A stretch of DNA of 64,000 bases. Source: Rhizobium terrae (lineage in GTDB: Bacteria > Pseudomonadota > Alphaproteobacteria > Rhizobiales > Rhizobiaceae). Where the stretch lies: the NCBI RefSeq assembly GCF_003425685.1, contig NZ_QJKM01000001.1, forward strand, positions 426,920 through 490,919. The letters run 5' to 3'. This document shows, piece by piece, positions 43,589-52,380 of the stretch. The notes under the pieces are model-generated. The model did no database searches. It had not been told where the DNA came from and saw nothing but the letters and a program-made list of their open reading frames with translations. Within the stretch, counting starts at the first letter, position 1; each line of letters begins with the position of its first letter. The position numbers and the translations under genes are program-made.

Positions 43589-45214
43589 TCAGTATGCCGA
43601 GATATCCGGCCAGCGGATTTCAATGCCTTCGCGGGTCAGTTCTCGCTGGAAGTCCCGAAGTTGATTGTCGTCGGCCTGCACCTGATGGGGCTTCAGACCC
43701 TTCTCCAGGCAATAGGCCGCGAGCATGCCGGCAGCCTCGCCGACATTCCATTCGACCGGATGCAGGCGGTAGCAGCCATTGGTGATGTGGGTCGTGCCGA
43801 TATTCTTGCCGGCGGCGATGAGGTTCTTCATCCGCTGCGGCAGCAGGCTCCCAAGCGGGATTTCGAACGGGCAGGACGGCACGTCGATGTAGTTGTCGCC
43901 GCCGGTCGAGGGGTGCAGGTCGATGCGGTACATGCCTATGCCGACGCTGTCGCGATATTTCACTGCACCTTTGTCTCCGCGCACCGAGTAGGAGAGGTCC
44001 TGCTCGACGATGCGGGTGACTGGTTTGAGGCGGCGGCTTTCGCGGATATAGGGCGCCATCGCAAGGCCATGTTCGGTGCCGGTGATATCGCCGCGCAGGC
44101 GAAGACCGCGATAGCCCTGCCCGCCATCGACGCGCGGCGCTTCCGTCTGCAGCCAATAGAAGACCGAATAGGAAAGGTCGGCGGCGCCCTTCAGGTGGCG
44201 AGCCTTTTCCTCTTCCGACACGTCGATGATCGTGCCGTCCATGTAGTCGATCATCGGCCAGTTCACGAAGCAGATGTCGGACTGGTAGAAACCTGCCTGG
44301 AAATTGTCACGAGCCGCGATACGGCGGAAGAGCCACAAGTTTTCGTCACCGCCGCCCTTCCGCTGATCGGCATCGACCAGCAACGGATTGTCGCCGACAT
44401 TCGGCGTGAAGGAGCGGGTGGTGAATTCCAGCGTGCGCGGATGCGGCGCGGTGAAGCCGAGAAGCGGACCGCCCCAGAAATGCGGCTGATATTTGCGCCA
44501 ATAATCGTAGTTTTCCGGCTTGTCGATCGTCTGGTCGCCGTCGACGCAATCGACCGCGAAGCAGACGGAAACGGCCTGGACATTGTCCGGCTGGGGGACG
44601 AACGGCGCGCTCGGCTCGCCGGTATCCGACTGCGCCTCGAAACCCTTCACATATTCGGTGCCGGTCATCGGCAGGAGATCGCCGAGTTCGGTCGCATCGA
44701 GGATGTAGTCGGCGAAAATCACGATCTCCCGGCCCGCATCGCGATGGCGGACGGTGATGGAGCGGACCATGTCACCATCCGCATCCGCCGTGACCGGCCG
44801 GTAGGGCTGCAGCACCGTAAGGCGACCGGCGCCGCGATAAGGCATCAGCATCGCTTCCATGACCGCCAGGCTGACGCGCGGCTCGGCGCAGATGCGGCTC
44901 ACCCAGCCGCCGCCCGGATTGAGATCGCCCCAGGCGCGTGCGCCTTCGGTCAGCGGATAGTTGTCGCGGTAATACTGGCGGATGCCGTTGCGCAGCTTAC
45001 GATAGGAACGCGTGATGCCGAACTGCTCGACCCAGGTATGCTCGTCGGAAGGCACCGCCTGGCTGGTCGACTGACCGCCGATCCAGTCGAATTCCTCGGT
45101 CATGATGACGCTTCTGCCGGCGCGGGCTGCCCCGAGCGCCGCCGCTACGCCGCCGAGGCCACCGCCGACCACCAGAATATCCGCTCGCATCTCTTTTGCA
45201 GGCATTTCAATCAC
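43589..45214 (-). CDS. FAD-dependent oxidoreductase
   Basis: A 541-residue flavoprotein with an N-terminal dinucleotide motif (LVVGGGLGGVAAALGAARAG, about residues 13-33), an adjacent FDWIGGQSTSQAVP loop, an ILDATELGDLLP segment, and a C-terminal FAD contact (RMKNLIAAGKNIGTTHITNG, then VEWNVGEAAGMLAAYCL). This matches a family of large FAD oxidoreductases often placed in carbohydrate loci; the oxidised group is unknown. The start GTG 45214 overlaps the LacI stop (GTGA); ATG 45205 three codons inward is an alternative with no better ribosome site. Second gene of the LacI-led operon. No signal peptide, so it acts on the imported compound. Confidence 0.88.
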   Translation of the reverse strand: MIEMPAKEMRADILVVGGGLGGVAAALGAARAGRSVIMTEEFDWIGGQSTSQAVPSDEHTWVEQFGITRSYRKLRNGIRQYYRDNYPLTEGARAWGDLNPGGGWVSRICAEPRVSLAVMEAMLMPYRGAGRLTVLQPYRPVTADADGDMVRSITVRHRDAGREIVIFADYILDATELGDLLPMTGTEYVKGFEAQSDTGEPSAPFVPQPDNVQAVSVCFAVDCVDGDQTIDKPENYDYWRKYQPHFWGGPLLGFTAPHPRTLEFTTRSFTPNVGDNPLLVDADQRKGGGDENLWLFRRIAARDNFQAGFYQSDICFVNWPMIDYMDGTIIDVSEEEKARHLKGAADLSYSVFYWLQTEAPRVDGGQGYRGLRLRGDITGTEHGLAMAPYIRESRRLKPVTRIVEQDLSYSVRGDKGAVKYRDSVGIGMYRIDLHPSTGGDNYIDVPSCPFEIPLGSLLPQRMKNLIAAGKNIGTTHITNGCYRLHPVEWNVGEAAGMLAAYCLEKGLKPHQVQADDNQLRDFQRELTREGIEIRWPDISAY

Positions 45215-46236
45215 GTCCGTTTGTTCGCGAGGGTTTGCCCCTCGACCGGTTCACAAGTCAGAAGAATTTGTTCGATCGGGGCCGCACTCTCGATGCGACG
45301 CACCAGCATCGCCGTCGCCTGTCGCCCCATTTCCTCGCGGGGAATGTCGAAGGCGGTAAACTGCATATGGCTGCGTTCTGCACGCACATGGCTGCCGAGC
45401 ACGATAGCTGAAAAGTCCTCAGGCACGGAAAGCCCTCTCGCCCTCGCCGCCGCCTCGACACGCACCGCATCAGCCAGTTCGACGAAGAAGACCGCGGTCG
45501 CACCGCTTGCGACGATCGCATCAAGCGTTTCACCAGCAGGTCGACCAACCTCGTCCACATGCAGGACCAGTTCGACACCTTCGGTTATCGCCTCGGCAAA
45601 GCCGCGCCAGCGGTCGACGACCGATTCCGCCGAGCCGCTCGGGCCGACATAGGCAAGTTTCTCGTGCCCGAGCGCCCTCGCCTTTTCGACCAGCGCCCGC
45701 GTGCCGTTCGTGTAATCGCCGCCGACATAAGGAACGGGTCCGCCAGCGTCCTCACGTCGACCGATCGCCACGAACGGATAATCGCCCGAAACCAGCCGCT
45801 TCAGTTCCGCCCGGTCGAATTCGCGGCCAAGCACCAGGCAGCCATCGGCAATCCGCAGCCGGTTGCCGTCGGCAAAAATCTTGCGCTCACGGCCGACGCC
45901 GGCACCTGTCAAAAGCAGAAGGTCGTAATTCTGCGCCTGCGCCTCTTCCTCGATGCCGAGCAGGAAAGGCGTAAAAAAGTCCGCCTGCTCGCTCGGAAAC
46001 GCCGGCTCATAGGTGAAGACGCCGAGGATACGATTGAGGCCCTTGGCCATGCGTCGGGCAATCGGATCGGCCACGTAGCCGGTGGAGCGGATGACGTGCT
46101 GGACACGCTCACGGGTTTCCTGCGGTATACGCGCCAAGGCCGTCGGAGCACCATTGAGGACGAGCGAAACGGTCGCCTGGCTCACACCAGCCAGTTTCGC
46201 AATATCGTGCTGGGTCAAGCGCTTAGTGCCCGCCAC
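45211..46236 (-). CDS. LacI-family transcriptional regulator
   Basis: A 341-residue regulator. The helix-turn-helix is LTQHDIAKLAGVSQATVSLVL (about residues 7-28), followed by the hinge region to VADPIARRMAKGLNRILGVF, and the effector-binding domain has SGATAVFFVELADAVRVE and LSVPEDFSAIVLGSH. It is the first gene of the operon and overlaps the oxidoreductase gene by four bases, so it is made with the genes it likely controls. The palindromes at 46265-46290, 29 bases upstream of its start, are the likely operator, shared with the divergent GDSL gene. Confidence 0.94.
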   Translation of the reverse strand: MAGTKRLTQHDIAKLAGVSQATVSLVLNGAPTALARIPQETRERVQHVIRSTGYVADPIARRMAKGLNRILGVFTYEPAFPSEQADFFTPFLLGIEEEAQAQNYDLLLLTGAGVGRERKIFADGNRLRIADGCLVLGREFDRAELKRLVSGDYPFVAIGRREDAGGPVPYVGGDYTNGTRALVEKARALGHEKLAYVGPSGSAESVVDRWRGFAEAITEGVELVLHVDEVGRPAGETLDAIVASGATAVFFVELADAVRVEAAARARGLSVPEDFSAIVLGSHVRAERSHMQFTAFDIPREEMGRQATAMLVRRIESAAPIEQILLTCEPVEGQTLANKRT

Positions 46237-46264
46237 GCATCATCCTCCCAATCTCCTCTTGACT

Positions 46265-46290
46265 GCTAATGCGTATTAGCAGCTAATACG
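46265..46290. promoter_or_regulatory. Candidate LacI operator, overlapping palindromes
   Basis: CGTATTAGCAGCTAATACG (46272-46290) is an 8-bp inverted repeat with a CAG spacer, and GCTAAT-GCGT-ATTAGC (46265-46280) overlaps it. Both lie between the LacI-led operon and the divergent GDSL hydrolase. Confidence 0.65.
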
Positions 46291-46342
46291 TATAAACAAG
46301 ATCAGGCAGCCTGCTGTCAAGTGAGAAAATGATGGAAGATCG

Positions 46343-47005
46343 GTGAGGTTTGGAGAACATTTGAAATCGCTCGGAATTTCCGGTATCCGCGTGTTCGGCG
46401 ACAGCATCACTGCCGGCTTCAATGCCAGCCGGCCGCACCTTGCCTGGCCGGCCCTGTTCGCAGCCGAGGTGGATGGCTTCCCGATCCGCAATCACGCCAT
46501 CCCCGGTACCGTGCTGCAGAATTCACGCCTGGCCGATGGAAAGCCACAGCCGGAAAACGGCATCAGTCGCTTCGCCGCAACACTGCTCGACGCTCCGCAC
46601 CGCGACGCAATCCTGATCCTCTACGGCTACAACGACGCCCGTTATACGGCGGCACCGGAAACGATGAACGTTCGGAATTTTATCCGTGATTACGCGAGGA
46701 TGCTGGAAAAGCTGATCGAAGCCGGCCACGCCGAAAGGATCGCGATCGGCGGCCCACCTTATATTTCGGATGCCGGGTTTTCGGTTGGCAGCGCCGGCTT
46801 CACCGGCCAGACTAGGAATGGCTTCGAGGCCTATGTCGATGCGGTGCACATGTTGGCCGAGCGTTTTTCGGTTTTCCACGCCCCGGTCTACGGACGGATG
46901 CTGGCTCGTGGTGACGGCGCGCTTGCCTCATCGGATATCACCCATCCGAACGATGCGGGGCACCGCGTGATCTTCGAGGCTTTTCATGAGGCGGAACTGC
47001 GCTGA
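46343..47005 (+). CDS. SGNH/GDSL-family hydrolase
   Basis: A 220-residue single-domain esterase/deacetylase. Catalytic blocks: Block I VFGDSITAG with the nucleophilic serine, YGYNDAR with the oxyanion asparagine, and SDITHPNDAGH with the Asp/His pair. No signal peptide is apparent, so it is probably cytoplasmic. It is divergent from the LacI-led operon and shares its palindromic control region, so it may deacetylate or de-esterify the imported sugar. The start GTG 46343 is the first possible; TTG 46361, six codons inward, follows GGAGAA and is an alternative. Confidence 0.88.
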   Translation: MRFGEHLKSLGISGIRVFGDSITAGFNASRPHLAWPALFAAEVDGFPIRNHAIPGTVLQNSRLADGKPQPENGISRFAATLLDAPHRDAILILYGYNDARYTAAPETMNVRNFIRDYARMLEKLIEAGHAERIAIGGPPYISDAGFSVGSAGFTGQTRNGFEAYVDAVHMLAERFSVFHAPVYGRMLARGDGALASSDITHPNDAGHRVIFEAFHEAELR

Positions 47006-47089
47006 GGCCGTGTCCGCAATCAACGAGGTTAACTGGTGGAATGGCGGCGATCGTGCCTGGGTTTGCGGCGAAACGCCTCAAGGCCCGCT

Positions 47090-47803
47090 TCAAGGCATCT
47101 CCAAGGCGTCTCTGAGCCCCAGACCCTGCTTGAGCTGCAAGTCCAGATCGGCCTCGATATGATCGATGTGATGGACCATGAGCGCTGCGGCGCGCGCGCC
47201 GTCGGCTTTTTCCAGAGCATCCAGAATGGCCGAATGTTCCGAGTGGCCGCAGCTCGACACGCCGGAACGGCCATAGAGCGCGATCACCAGCGACGAGCGC
47301 GCGACCAGCTCGTCCATAAACTTCTGCAGGATGACATTGCCTGCCACCGAGGCCAGCATCAGGTGGAAATCGCCGGAAGCCTTGATTTCCCCGCGCCGGG
47401 CCGCAGGGCCGCGCTCGTTCATATAGCGCGCCTCTTCATCCAGCTGACGCCGGAACTGCTCGATTTCGGCCGGCATGATGCGTTCGACCGCCGCGGCAAC
47501 AATGCCAGGCTCGATCAGTCGGCGCGATGCAAAGATCTGCTTCGCCTCTTCCGGCGATGGATTGGATACGAAGGCACCCCGGTTGCGCTCGGTCTTCACC
47601 AGGCCCTCGAAAGTCAGCATCTGCAATGCGGCCCGCGCTACGGTGCGGCTGACGTCGAACAACGAGCCGACTTCGCTTTCCGAAAGCTTGGTGCCCGGCG
47701 CCAGCCGCCGGTCGATGATCGCATTGCGCAATGCCTCGCGGATCGCCAGCGAACGGTCGTCGGGTGACGCATCGGTGAATGTGATTTTTTCGCTGATGTT
47801 CAT
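47090..47803 (-). CDS. GntR-family regulator, FCD type
   Basis: A 237-residue regulator: winged helix at about 15-75 (LAPGTKLSESEVGSLFDVSRTVARAALQML), then an all-helical FCD effector domain (ASRRLIEPGIVAAAVERI, DFHLMLASVAGN, HSEHSAILDALEKADG, MVHHIDHIE). The histidines are the expected metal/carboxylate ligands of FCD domains. ATG 47803 (MNISEKITFTDA) is chosen; the open frame 33 codons further upstream crosses the inverted repeat at 47826-47848. It is divergent from the second polyamine-type importer operon and probably represses it. Confidence 0.93.
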   Translation of the reverse strand: MNISEKITFTDASPDDRSLAIREALRNAIIDRRLAPGTKLSESEVGSLFDVSRTVARAALQMLTFEGLVKTERNRGAFVSNPSPEEAKQIFASRRLIEPGIVAAAVERIMPAEIEQFRRQLDEEARYMNERGPAARRGEIKASGDFHLMLASVAGNVILQKFMDELVARSSLVIALYGRSGVSSCGHSEHSAILDALEKADGARAAALMVHHIDHIEADLDLQLKQGLGLRDALEMP

Positions 47804-47825
47804 GGCCTGATCCGAATACTCGATC

Positions 47826-47848
47826 TTTGTACTCCGTGCGATTACAAA
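47826..47848. promoter_or_regulatory. Inverted repeat upstream of the GntR gene, weak operator candidate
   Basis: TTTGTA, 11 bases, TACAAA, 23 bases upstream of the GntR start in the 239-bp divergent region. The rest of that region (47804-48042) shows no gene. TTGATC with TACGAT at a 16-base spacing (near 47866) could be a promoter, which is weak evidence. Confidence 0.3.
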
Positions 47849-48042
47849 ATGCCAAGCGGATTGTTTTTGATCATGCTTCCAGATTGCATACGATTTGACC
47901 AAAGGATCGCAAACGATCGCTTCATTTTTAGGCGAACTCGAGAACGATGCTCTGCACTATGAAGCAAAAGCAAGTCTTTCGAATAACTTAATACAACTGG
48001 CATGGTTGATGCATTGCAATGTCCGACGCAAGGGAGCGCCGG

Positions 48043-49134
48043 ATGAGCAAAGCCGCCGAAATCGACATCGTATCCGTCTCGAAGATCTACGGTACGACGA
48101 CTGCCGTTCATGCCATCAGCCTGAAGATACCCGCCGGAACCTATTGCTGCCTGCTTGGCCCATCCGGCTGCGGCAAGACATCGACGCTTCGCATGATCGC
48201 CGGTCACGAGAGCATTTCCTCAGGCGACGTCCGTCTTGGCAATACCGTCGTCACCGATCTGCCCCCGGCAAAGCGCGGCACCGCGATGATGTTCCAGTCC
48301 TACGCCCTCTTTCCGCATCTCGACCTCGTCGACAACGTCGCCTTCAGTCTCAAGATGAAGGGTGTCGAAAAGGACGAACGGCGCGCCAAGGCGCTCGACA
48401 TGCTGCGGCTGATGCAGCTTGAAGCCTATGCGACGAGGCGGCCGGCCCAGCTTTCCGGCGGCCAGCAGCAGCGCGTGGCGCTGGCCCGCGCGCTGATCAC
48501 TGATCCGGAAGCCTTGCTTCTCGACGAACCGCTTTCGGCGCTCGATCCCTTCCTGAAGATCCGCATGCGCGCCGAGCTCAAGAAGCTGCAGACCTCGCTC
48601 GGCATCACTTTCGTGCATGTGACGCACAGCCAGGAAGAGGCGATGGCGCTTGCCGACCTGATCGTCGTCATGAATGATGGGCGCATCGAACAGGCGGCCC
48701 ATCCCCGCGTCGTGTTCGAAAAACCGGCCACCGCCTTCGTCGCGCGTTTCATGGGGGATCACAATGTCATCTCCGGGCGGATCACCAGAAGCGAGGCCGA
48801 TGAGTTGATGCTTTCGGTTCCTGCAGGCGGAGAATTTCTCGCCACAGGCGGGGATGCTGCCGGCCTGACGGATACGGCCGACATCGCCGTCCGGACCGAC
48901 CACGTGCGTATCGGCGAACCCTCGGAAAAAGGCCTCGGCTTCACCGGTTCGGTCACCAACATCGAATATCGCGGCTCCTCCGTGAAGCTCTCGGTCAGCG
49001 GCGCCGGCGTCGAGGACTTCACCGCCATCCTCAGCGATACCGAATTTTTCGCCAATCCCGTGAAAGCCGGAGAAGCGATTCCCCTGTCCTGGAACCGCGA
49101 GGACGCAATCGTTCTCGGTCGTCTCAGGAACTGA
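48043..49134 (+). CDS. ABC transporter ATP-binding protein (PotA type)
   Basis: A 363-residue ATPase: Walker A GPSGCGKTS (about 38-46), Q-loop MFQSYALFPHL, signature LSGGQQQRVALARAL, Walker B ALLLDEPLSALD, H-loop HVTHSQEEAMALAD, and a C-terminal TOBE region (VRTDHVRIGEP). Start ATG 48043 follows AAGGGAGCGCC; ATG 48019 eight codons earlier has no ribosome site. In this operon the ATPase comes first, then the binding protein, then the permeases. Substrate family is polyamine-like. Confidence 0.94.
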   Translation: MSKAAEIDIVSVSKIYGTTTAVHAISLKIPAGTYCCLLGPSGCGKTSTLRMIAGHESISSGDVRLGNTVVTDLPPAKRGTAMMFQSYALFPHLDLVDNVAFSLKMKGVEKDERRAKALDMLRLMQLEAYATRRPAQLSGGQQQRVALARALITDPEALLLDEPLSALDPFLKIRMRAELKKLQTSLGITFVHVTHSQEEAMALADLIVVMNDGRIEQAAHPRVVFEKPATAFVARFMGDHNVISGRITRSEADELMLSVPAGGEFLATGGDAAGLTDTADIAVRTDHVRIGEPSEKGLGFTGSVTNIEYRGSSVKLSVSGAGVEDFTAILSDTEFFANPVKAGEAIPLSWNREDAIVLGRLRN

Positions 49135-49170
49135 TGCAAACACAAAAACTCAACCAGAGGAGAACAGGCA

Positions 49171-50460
49171 ATGACTGAGACCAAGAAACCCACCAACGGC
49201 ATTTCGCGCCGCACGCTTCTGAAGACGGCGTCAGCGGCGGCCGGTCTAGCCGCCGGTTCGGGCGCCATCACCGGCTTCCCGACCATCTGGGCGCAGAATC
49301 CGATCACGCTGCGCCAGTTCGGCACGGGTGTTTCGAACCTCAATGCGATCGCCGAGAAGTGCAAGGCCGATCTCGGCATCACGCTCGAAATGACCGCGAC
49401 CGATTCCGACGCTGCCGCCCAGCGTGCGGTGACACAGCCGAATTCCTACGACATCGCCGATATCGAATACTGGATCCTCAAGAAGGTCTATCCGGCCGGC
49501 GTCATCCAGCCGATGGACGTCAAGAAACTCAAGTACTACGACAAGGTCGTGCCGCTGTTCAAAACCGGCAAGTTGAAGCCGGACAGCGTCATTGCCCAGG
49601 GCACCGCGCCGCATACGGTCGGTTTCGTCGAAAAGCCCGGCACCAAGACCTTCGCCAAGGGCGAGACCCAGTGGTTCACCATGATGCCGACCATCTACAA
49701 CGCCGATACGCTCGGCATCCGCCCGGACCTGGTCGGCCGCGAGATTTCGACCTGGGCCGACATCATGGACCCTAAGTTCAAGGGCAAGACCTCGATCCTC
49801 AACATCCCGTCGATCGGCATCATGGATGCCGCGATGATCATGGAAGCCATGGGCAACATCAAATATGCCGACAAGGGCAACATGACCAAGGAAGAGATCG
49901 ACAAGACGATCGACTTCCTGATCAAGGCCAAGCAGGCTGGCCAGTTCCGCGCCTTCTGGAAATCCTTCGACGAGAGCGTCAACCTCATGGCGTCGGGCGA
50001 AGTGGTCATCCAGTCCATGTGGTCGCCGGCGGTCGCCGCAGTACGCTCGAAGGGTATCGCCTGCAAATACCAGCCGCTCAAGGAAGGCTATCGTTCGTGG
50101 GGCGGCGGCCTCGGCTTCGCCGCGCATCTTTCCGGCGCCAAGCTGGATGCGGCCTATGAGTACATCAACTGGTACACCTCCGGCTGGGTCGGCGCCTACC
50201 TCAACCGCCAAGGATACTATTCGGCGGCGATGGAAACCGCCAAGCAGCACATGTCTGCCGACGAATGGGGCTTCTGGGTCGAAGGCAAGCCGGCCAAGGG
50301 CGACATCGTCGCTCCGGACGGCAAGGTCATGGAAAAGGCCGGCGCGGTGCGCGACGGCGGCTCGTTCGACGAACGCATGGGACGCGTCGCGTGCTGGAAC
50401 TCGGTCATGGACGAAGACCGCTACATGGTCCGCCGCTGGAACGAGTTCATCGCGGCCTGA
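49171..50460 (+). CDS. ABC transporter solute-binding protein (PotD-like), Tat signal
   Basis: A 429-residue periplasmic protein exported by Tat (SRRTLLKTASAAAGLAAG at about 12-30, cleavage near IWAQ). It is longer than most PotD proteins. The mature part has the cluster D-type block AQRAVTQPNSYDIADIEYW and the binding-cleft region TAPHTVGFVEKPGTKTFAKG. GAGGAGAACAGGC precedes the ATG. A RIME-like repeat follows its stop. Context with an Asp/Glu/hydantoin racemase suggests a nitrogen ring compound or amino-acid derivative rather than a true polyamine. Confidence 0.92.
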   Translation: MTETKKPTNGISRRTLLKTASAAAGLAAGSGAITGFPTIWAQNPITLRQFGTGVSNLNAIAEKCKADLGITLEMTATDSDAAAQRAVTQPNSYDIADIEYWILKKVYPAGVIQPMDVKKLKYYDKVVPLFKTGKLKPDSVIAQGTAPHTVGFVEKPGTKTFAKGETQWFTMMPTIYNADTLGIRPDLVGREISTWADIMDPKFKGKTSILNIPSIGIMDAAMIMEAMGNIKYADKGNMTKEEIDKTIDFLIKAKQAGQFRAFWKSFDESVNLMASGEVVIQSMWSPAVAAVRSKGIACKYQPLKEGYRSWGGGLGFAAHLSGAKLDAAYEYINWYTSGWVGAYLNRQGYYSAAMETAKQHMSADEWGFWVEGKPAKGDIVAPDGKVMEKAGAVRDGGSFDERMGRVACWNSVMDEDRYMVRRWNEFIAA

Positions 50461-50474
50461 TCCAGCCGGCGACC

Positions 50475-50619
50475 GCCCCTCACCCTAACCCTCTCCCCGC
50501 TCGCGGGGAGAGGGGACATGCCCCGAATGGAAGGCGTCGAAAAAGGTGGAGTGGCTGCCACGAATCTCCTTCTCCCCGCTTGCGGGGAGAAGGAGATTCG
50601 TGGCAGGGCGGATGAGGGC
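50475..50619. repeat. RIME-like paired-palindrome intergenic repeat, copy 2
   Basis: A 145-bp element beginning GCCCCTCA and ending TGAGGGC. It contains a 12-bp-arm hairpin (50489-50514) and a far larger one at 50556-50605, with 24-bp perfect arms and a 2-nt loop. Relative to the transcript it has the same orientation as copy 1 (6058-6192) and the same location, between a binding-protein gene and its first permease gene. Confidence 0.85.
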
Positions 50620-50643
50620 AAATCCCACAGGAGAGGCCGGACG

Positions 50644-51555
50644 ATGGCGACGATGACATCCTCGGAAACGGAAAAGATCGAAGGCGGCCGCGCGAAAAGC
50701 TTCCGACTGCCGCCGGCGCTGATCTCCTATCTCCAGGCGGCGCCGCTGGCGCTCATCCTCGGCGCCTTCCTGCTGCTGCCGATCCTGATGATCACCGTCG
50801 TCAGCTTCTGGGACTACGACTTCGCCCAGATGTATCCCGACTTCCTGACCATGAACTACGCGGAAACCCTGGGCTCCTGGGTTACCTGGAAGACCTATCT
50901 CAACACCCTGAAATTTGCCTTCCTCGTCTGGGCGATCACACTCTTCGTCGGTTTCTGGGTCGCCTATTTCCTCGCCTTCCATATCCGCACCACCGCCATG
51001 CAGATGGTGCTTTTCCTCGTCTGCACCGTACCCTTCCTGACGTCCAACATCATCCGCATGATCTCCTGGATTCCGGTGCTCGGGCGCAACGGTCTCGTCA
51101 ACTCGACGCTGATCAGTTCCGGCATCATCTCCGAGCCGATCGAATGGCTGCTCTATTCGGATTTCGCCGTGGTCCTCGCCATGGTGCATCTCTACACGCT
51201 CTTCATGGTCACGCCGATCTTCAACACGCTGATGCGCATCGACAGGTCGCTGGTGGAAGCCGCCCGCGATGCCGGCGCCACGAGCTGGCAGACGCTGACC
51301 AACGTCATCATCCCGCTCGCCAAGCCCGGCATGGCGATTGGCACGATCTTCGTCGTGACGCTCGTCATGGCCGACTTCTCGACAGTGCAGGTCATGTCCG
51401 GCGGCCAGAGCGCCTCCGTCGCGCTGATGATGAAGAACCAGATGTCGCTGCTGCAATATCCGGCTGCAGCGGCCAATGCGGTAGTCCTGCTCGTTCTCGT
51501 TCTCATGATGGTCGCGGGCATTCTCCGCATCGTCGATATCCGCAAGGAGCTTTGA
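50644..51555 (+). CDS. ABC transporter permease (PotB type)
   Basis: A 303-residue permease with helices such as LILGAFLLLPILMITVV and the EAA loop SLVEAARDAGATSWQTLTNVIIPLAK. ATG 50644 is chosen with AGGAGAGG eight bases upstream; the frame is open a further 42 codons through the repeat element, which would add a hairpin-encoded tail and is rejected. The partner gene starts two bases after its stop. It forms the channel of the second polyamine-type importer. Confidence 0.93.
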   Translation: MATMTSSETEKIEGGRAKSFRLPPALISYLQAAPLALILGAFLLLPILMITVVSFWDYDFAQMYPDFLTMNYAETLGSWVTWKTYLNTLKFAFLVWAITLFVGFWVAYFLAFHIRTTAMQMVLFLVCTVPFLTSNIIRMISWIPVLGRNGLVNSTLISSGIISEPIEWLLYSDFAVVLAMVHLYTLFMVTPIFNTLMRIDRSLVEAARDAGATSWQTLTNVIIPLAKPGMAIGTIFVVTLVMADFSTVQVMSGGQSASVALMMKNQMSLLQYPAAAANAVVLLVLVLMMVAGILRIVDIRKEL

Positions 51556-51557
51556 AG

Positions 51558-52376
51558 ATGCACGGCGATAAACGCGGCCGCGAATTCTATATCCTTGCCC
51601 TCTTCTTCGCCGTCTTCGTGCTGTTTCTTTACGGCCCGCTGTCGGCGATCCTGATCCTCTCCTTCCAGGGGCCTAACGGCGGCCTCACCTTCCCGCTCAA
51701 CGGCGTGTCGCTGCGCTGGTTCGCCAATCTTTTTGAGACCCAGGCCGTGGGCGATTTCGGCGGCTCCTTCCGCCGTTCTCTGTTCCTCGGCATCATGGTG
51801 ATGATCGTCACCGTCATCGTCTCGCTGCTGGCGGGGCTTGCCTTCCGCCGCCGCTTCATCGGCTCGACGGCACTCTTCTATCTCGCCGTCGCCAGCCTTG
51901 TCGTGCCTTCGATCATCATCTCGCTCGGTATCGGCGTGGTCTTCCAGCAGCTCGGTTTCCAGCCGTCATGGTATACGTCCGCCTTCGGCGCGCATCTCAC
52001 CTGGACGCTGCCCTTCGGCGTGCTGATCATGTTCGCCGTCTTCAACCGTTTTTCGCCGGCCTACGAGGAAGCCGCGCGCGATCTCGGCGCCACCTCCTGG
52101 CAGACCTTCCGCCATGTCGTGCTGCCGATGATCGCGCCGAGCCTTGTGGGGGTCGGCCTGTTCGGCTTTACGCTCTCCTATGACGAATTCGCCCGCACGC
52201 TGATGACGGCAGGCACGTTCAACACGCTGCCGCTCGAAATCTACGGCATGACCACCAATGTCACGACGCCGGTGCTTTACGCGCTCGGCACGGTGACGAC
52301 GGTCTTCTCCTTCCTCGTCATCGCCGGCACGCTCGGCCTCATCGTCCGCCTCAACCGGCGCCGCCAGCAATCGTGA
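51558..52376 (+). CDS. ABC transporter permease (PotC type)
   Basis: A 272-residue permease starting MHGDKRGREFYILALFF, with TM helices and the coupling loop SPAYEEAARDLGATSWQTFRHVVLP. It follows the PotB-like gene by two bases and the racemase gene starts five bases after its stop, so importer and racemase are one transcript. The larger ORF overlapping its 5' end in the same frame starts inside the previous gene and is not used. Confidence 0.93.
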   Translation: MHGDKRGREFYILALFFAVFVLFLYGPLSAILILSFQGPNGGLTFPLNGVSLRWFANLFETQAVGDFGGSFRRSLFLGIMVMIVTVIVSLLAGLAFRRRFIGSTALFYLAVASLVVPSIIISLGIGVVFQQLGFQPSWYTSAFGAHLTWTLPFGVLIMFAVFNRFSPAYEEAARDLGATSWQTFRHVVLPMIAPSLVGVGLFGFTLSYDEFARTLMTAGTFNTLPLEIYGMTTNVTTPVLYALGTVTTVFSFLVIAGTLGLIVRLNRRRQQS

Positions 52377-52380
52377 CATC

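Noticed and set aside
43583-43594. Palindrome TACTGATCAGTA near the FAD oxidoreductase stop
   Set aside because: Only 12 bp, overlaps a stop codon, unlike the LacI operator at 46265-46290; probably chance.
43661-45652. 663-codon plus-strand open frame
   Set aside because: Antisense to the FAD oxidoreductase, whose flavin motif is unambiguous; no ribosome site or family match.
47804-48042. Small RNA or riboswitch in the 239-bp divergent gap
   Set aside because: Only a weak inverted repeat and a marginal promoter are visible; no structured leader can be supported.
50518-50643. Permease start inside the RIME-like repeat
   Set aside because: Would encode a hairpin-derived leader; a strong ribosome site precedes ATG 50644.
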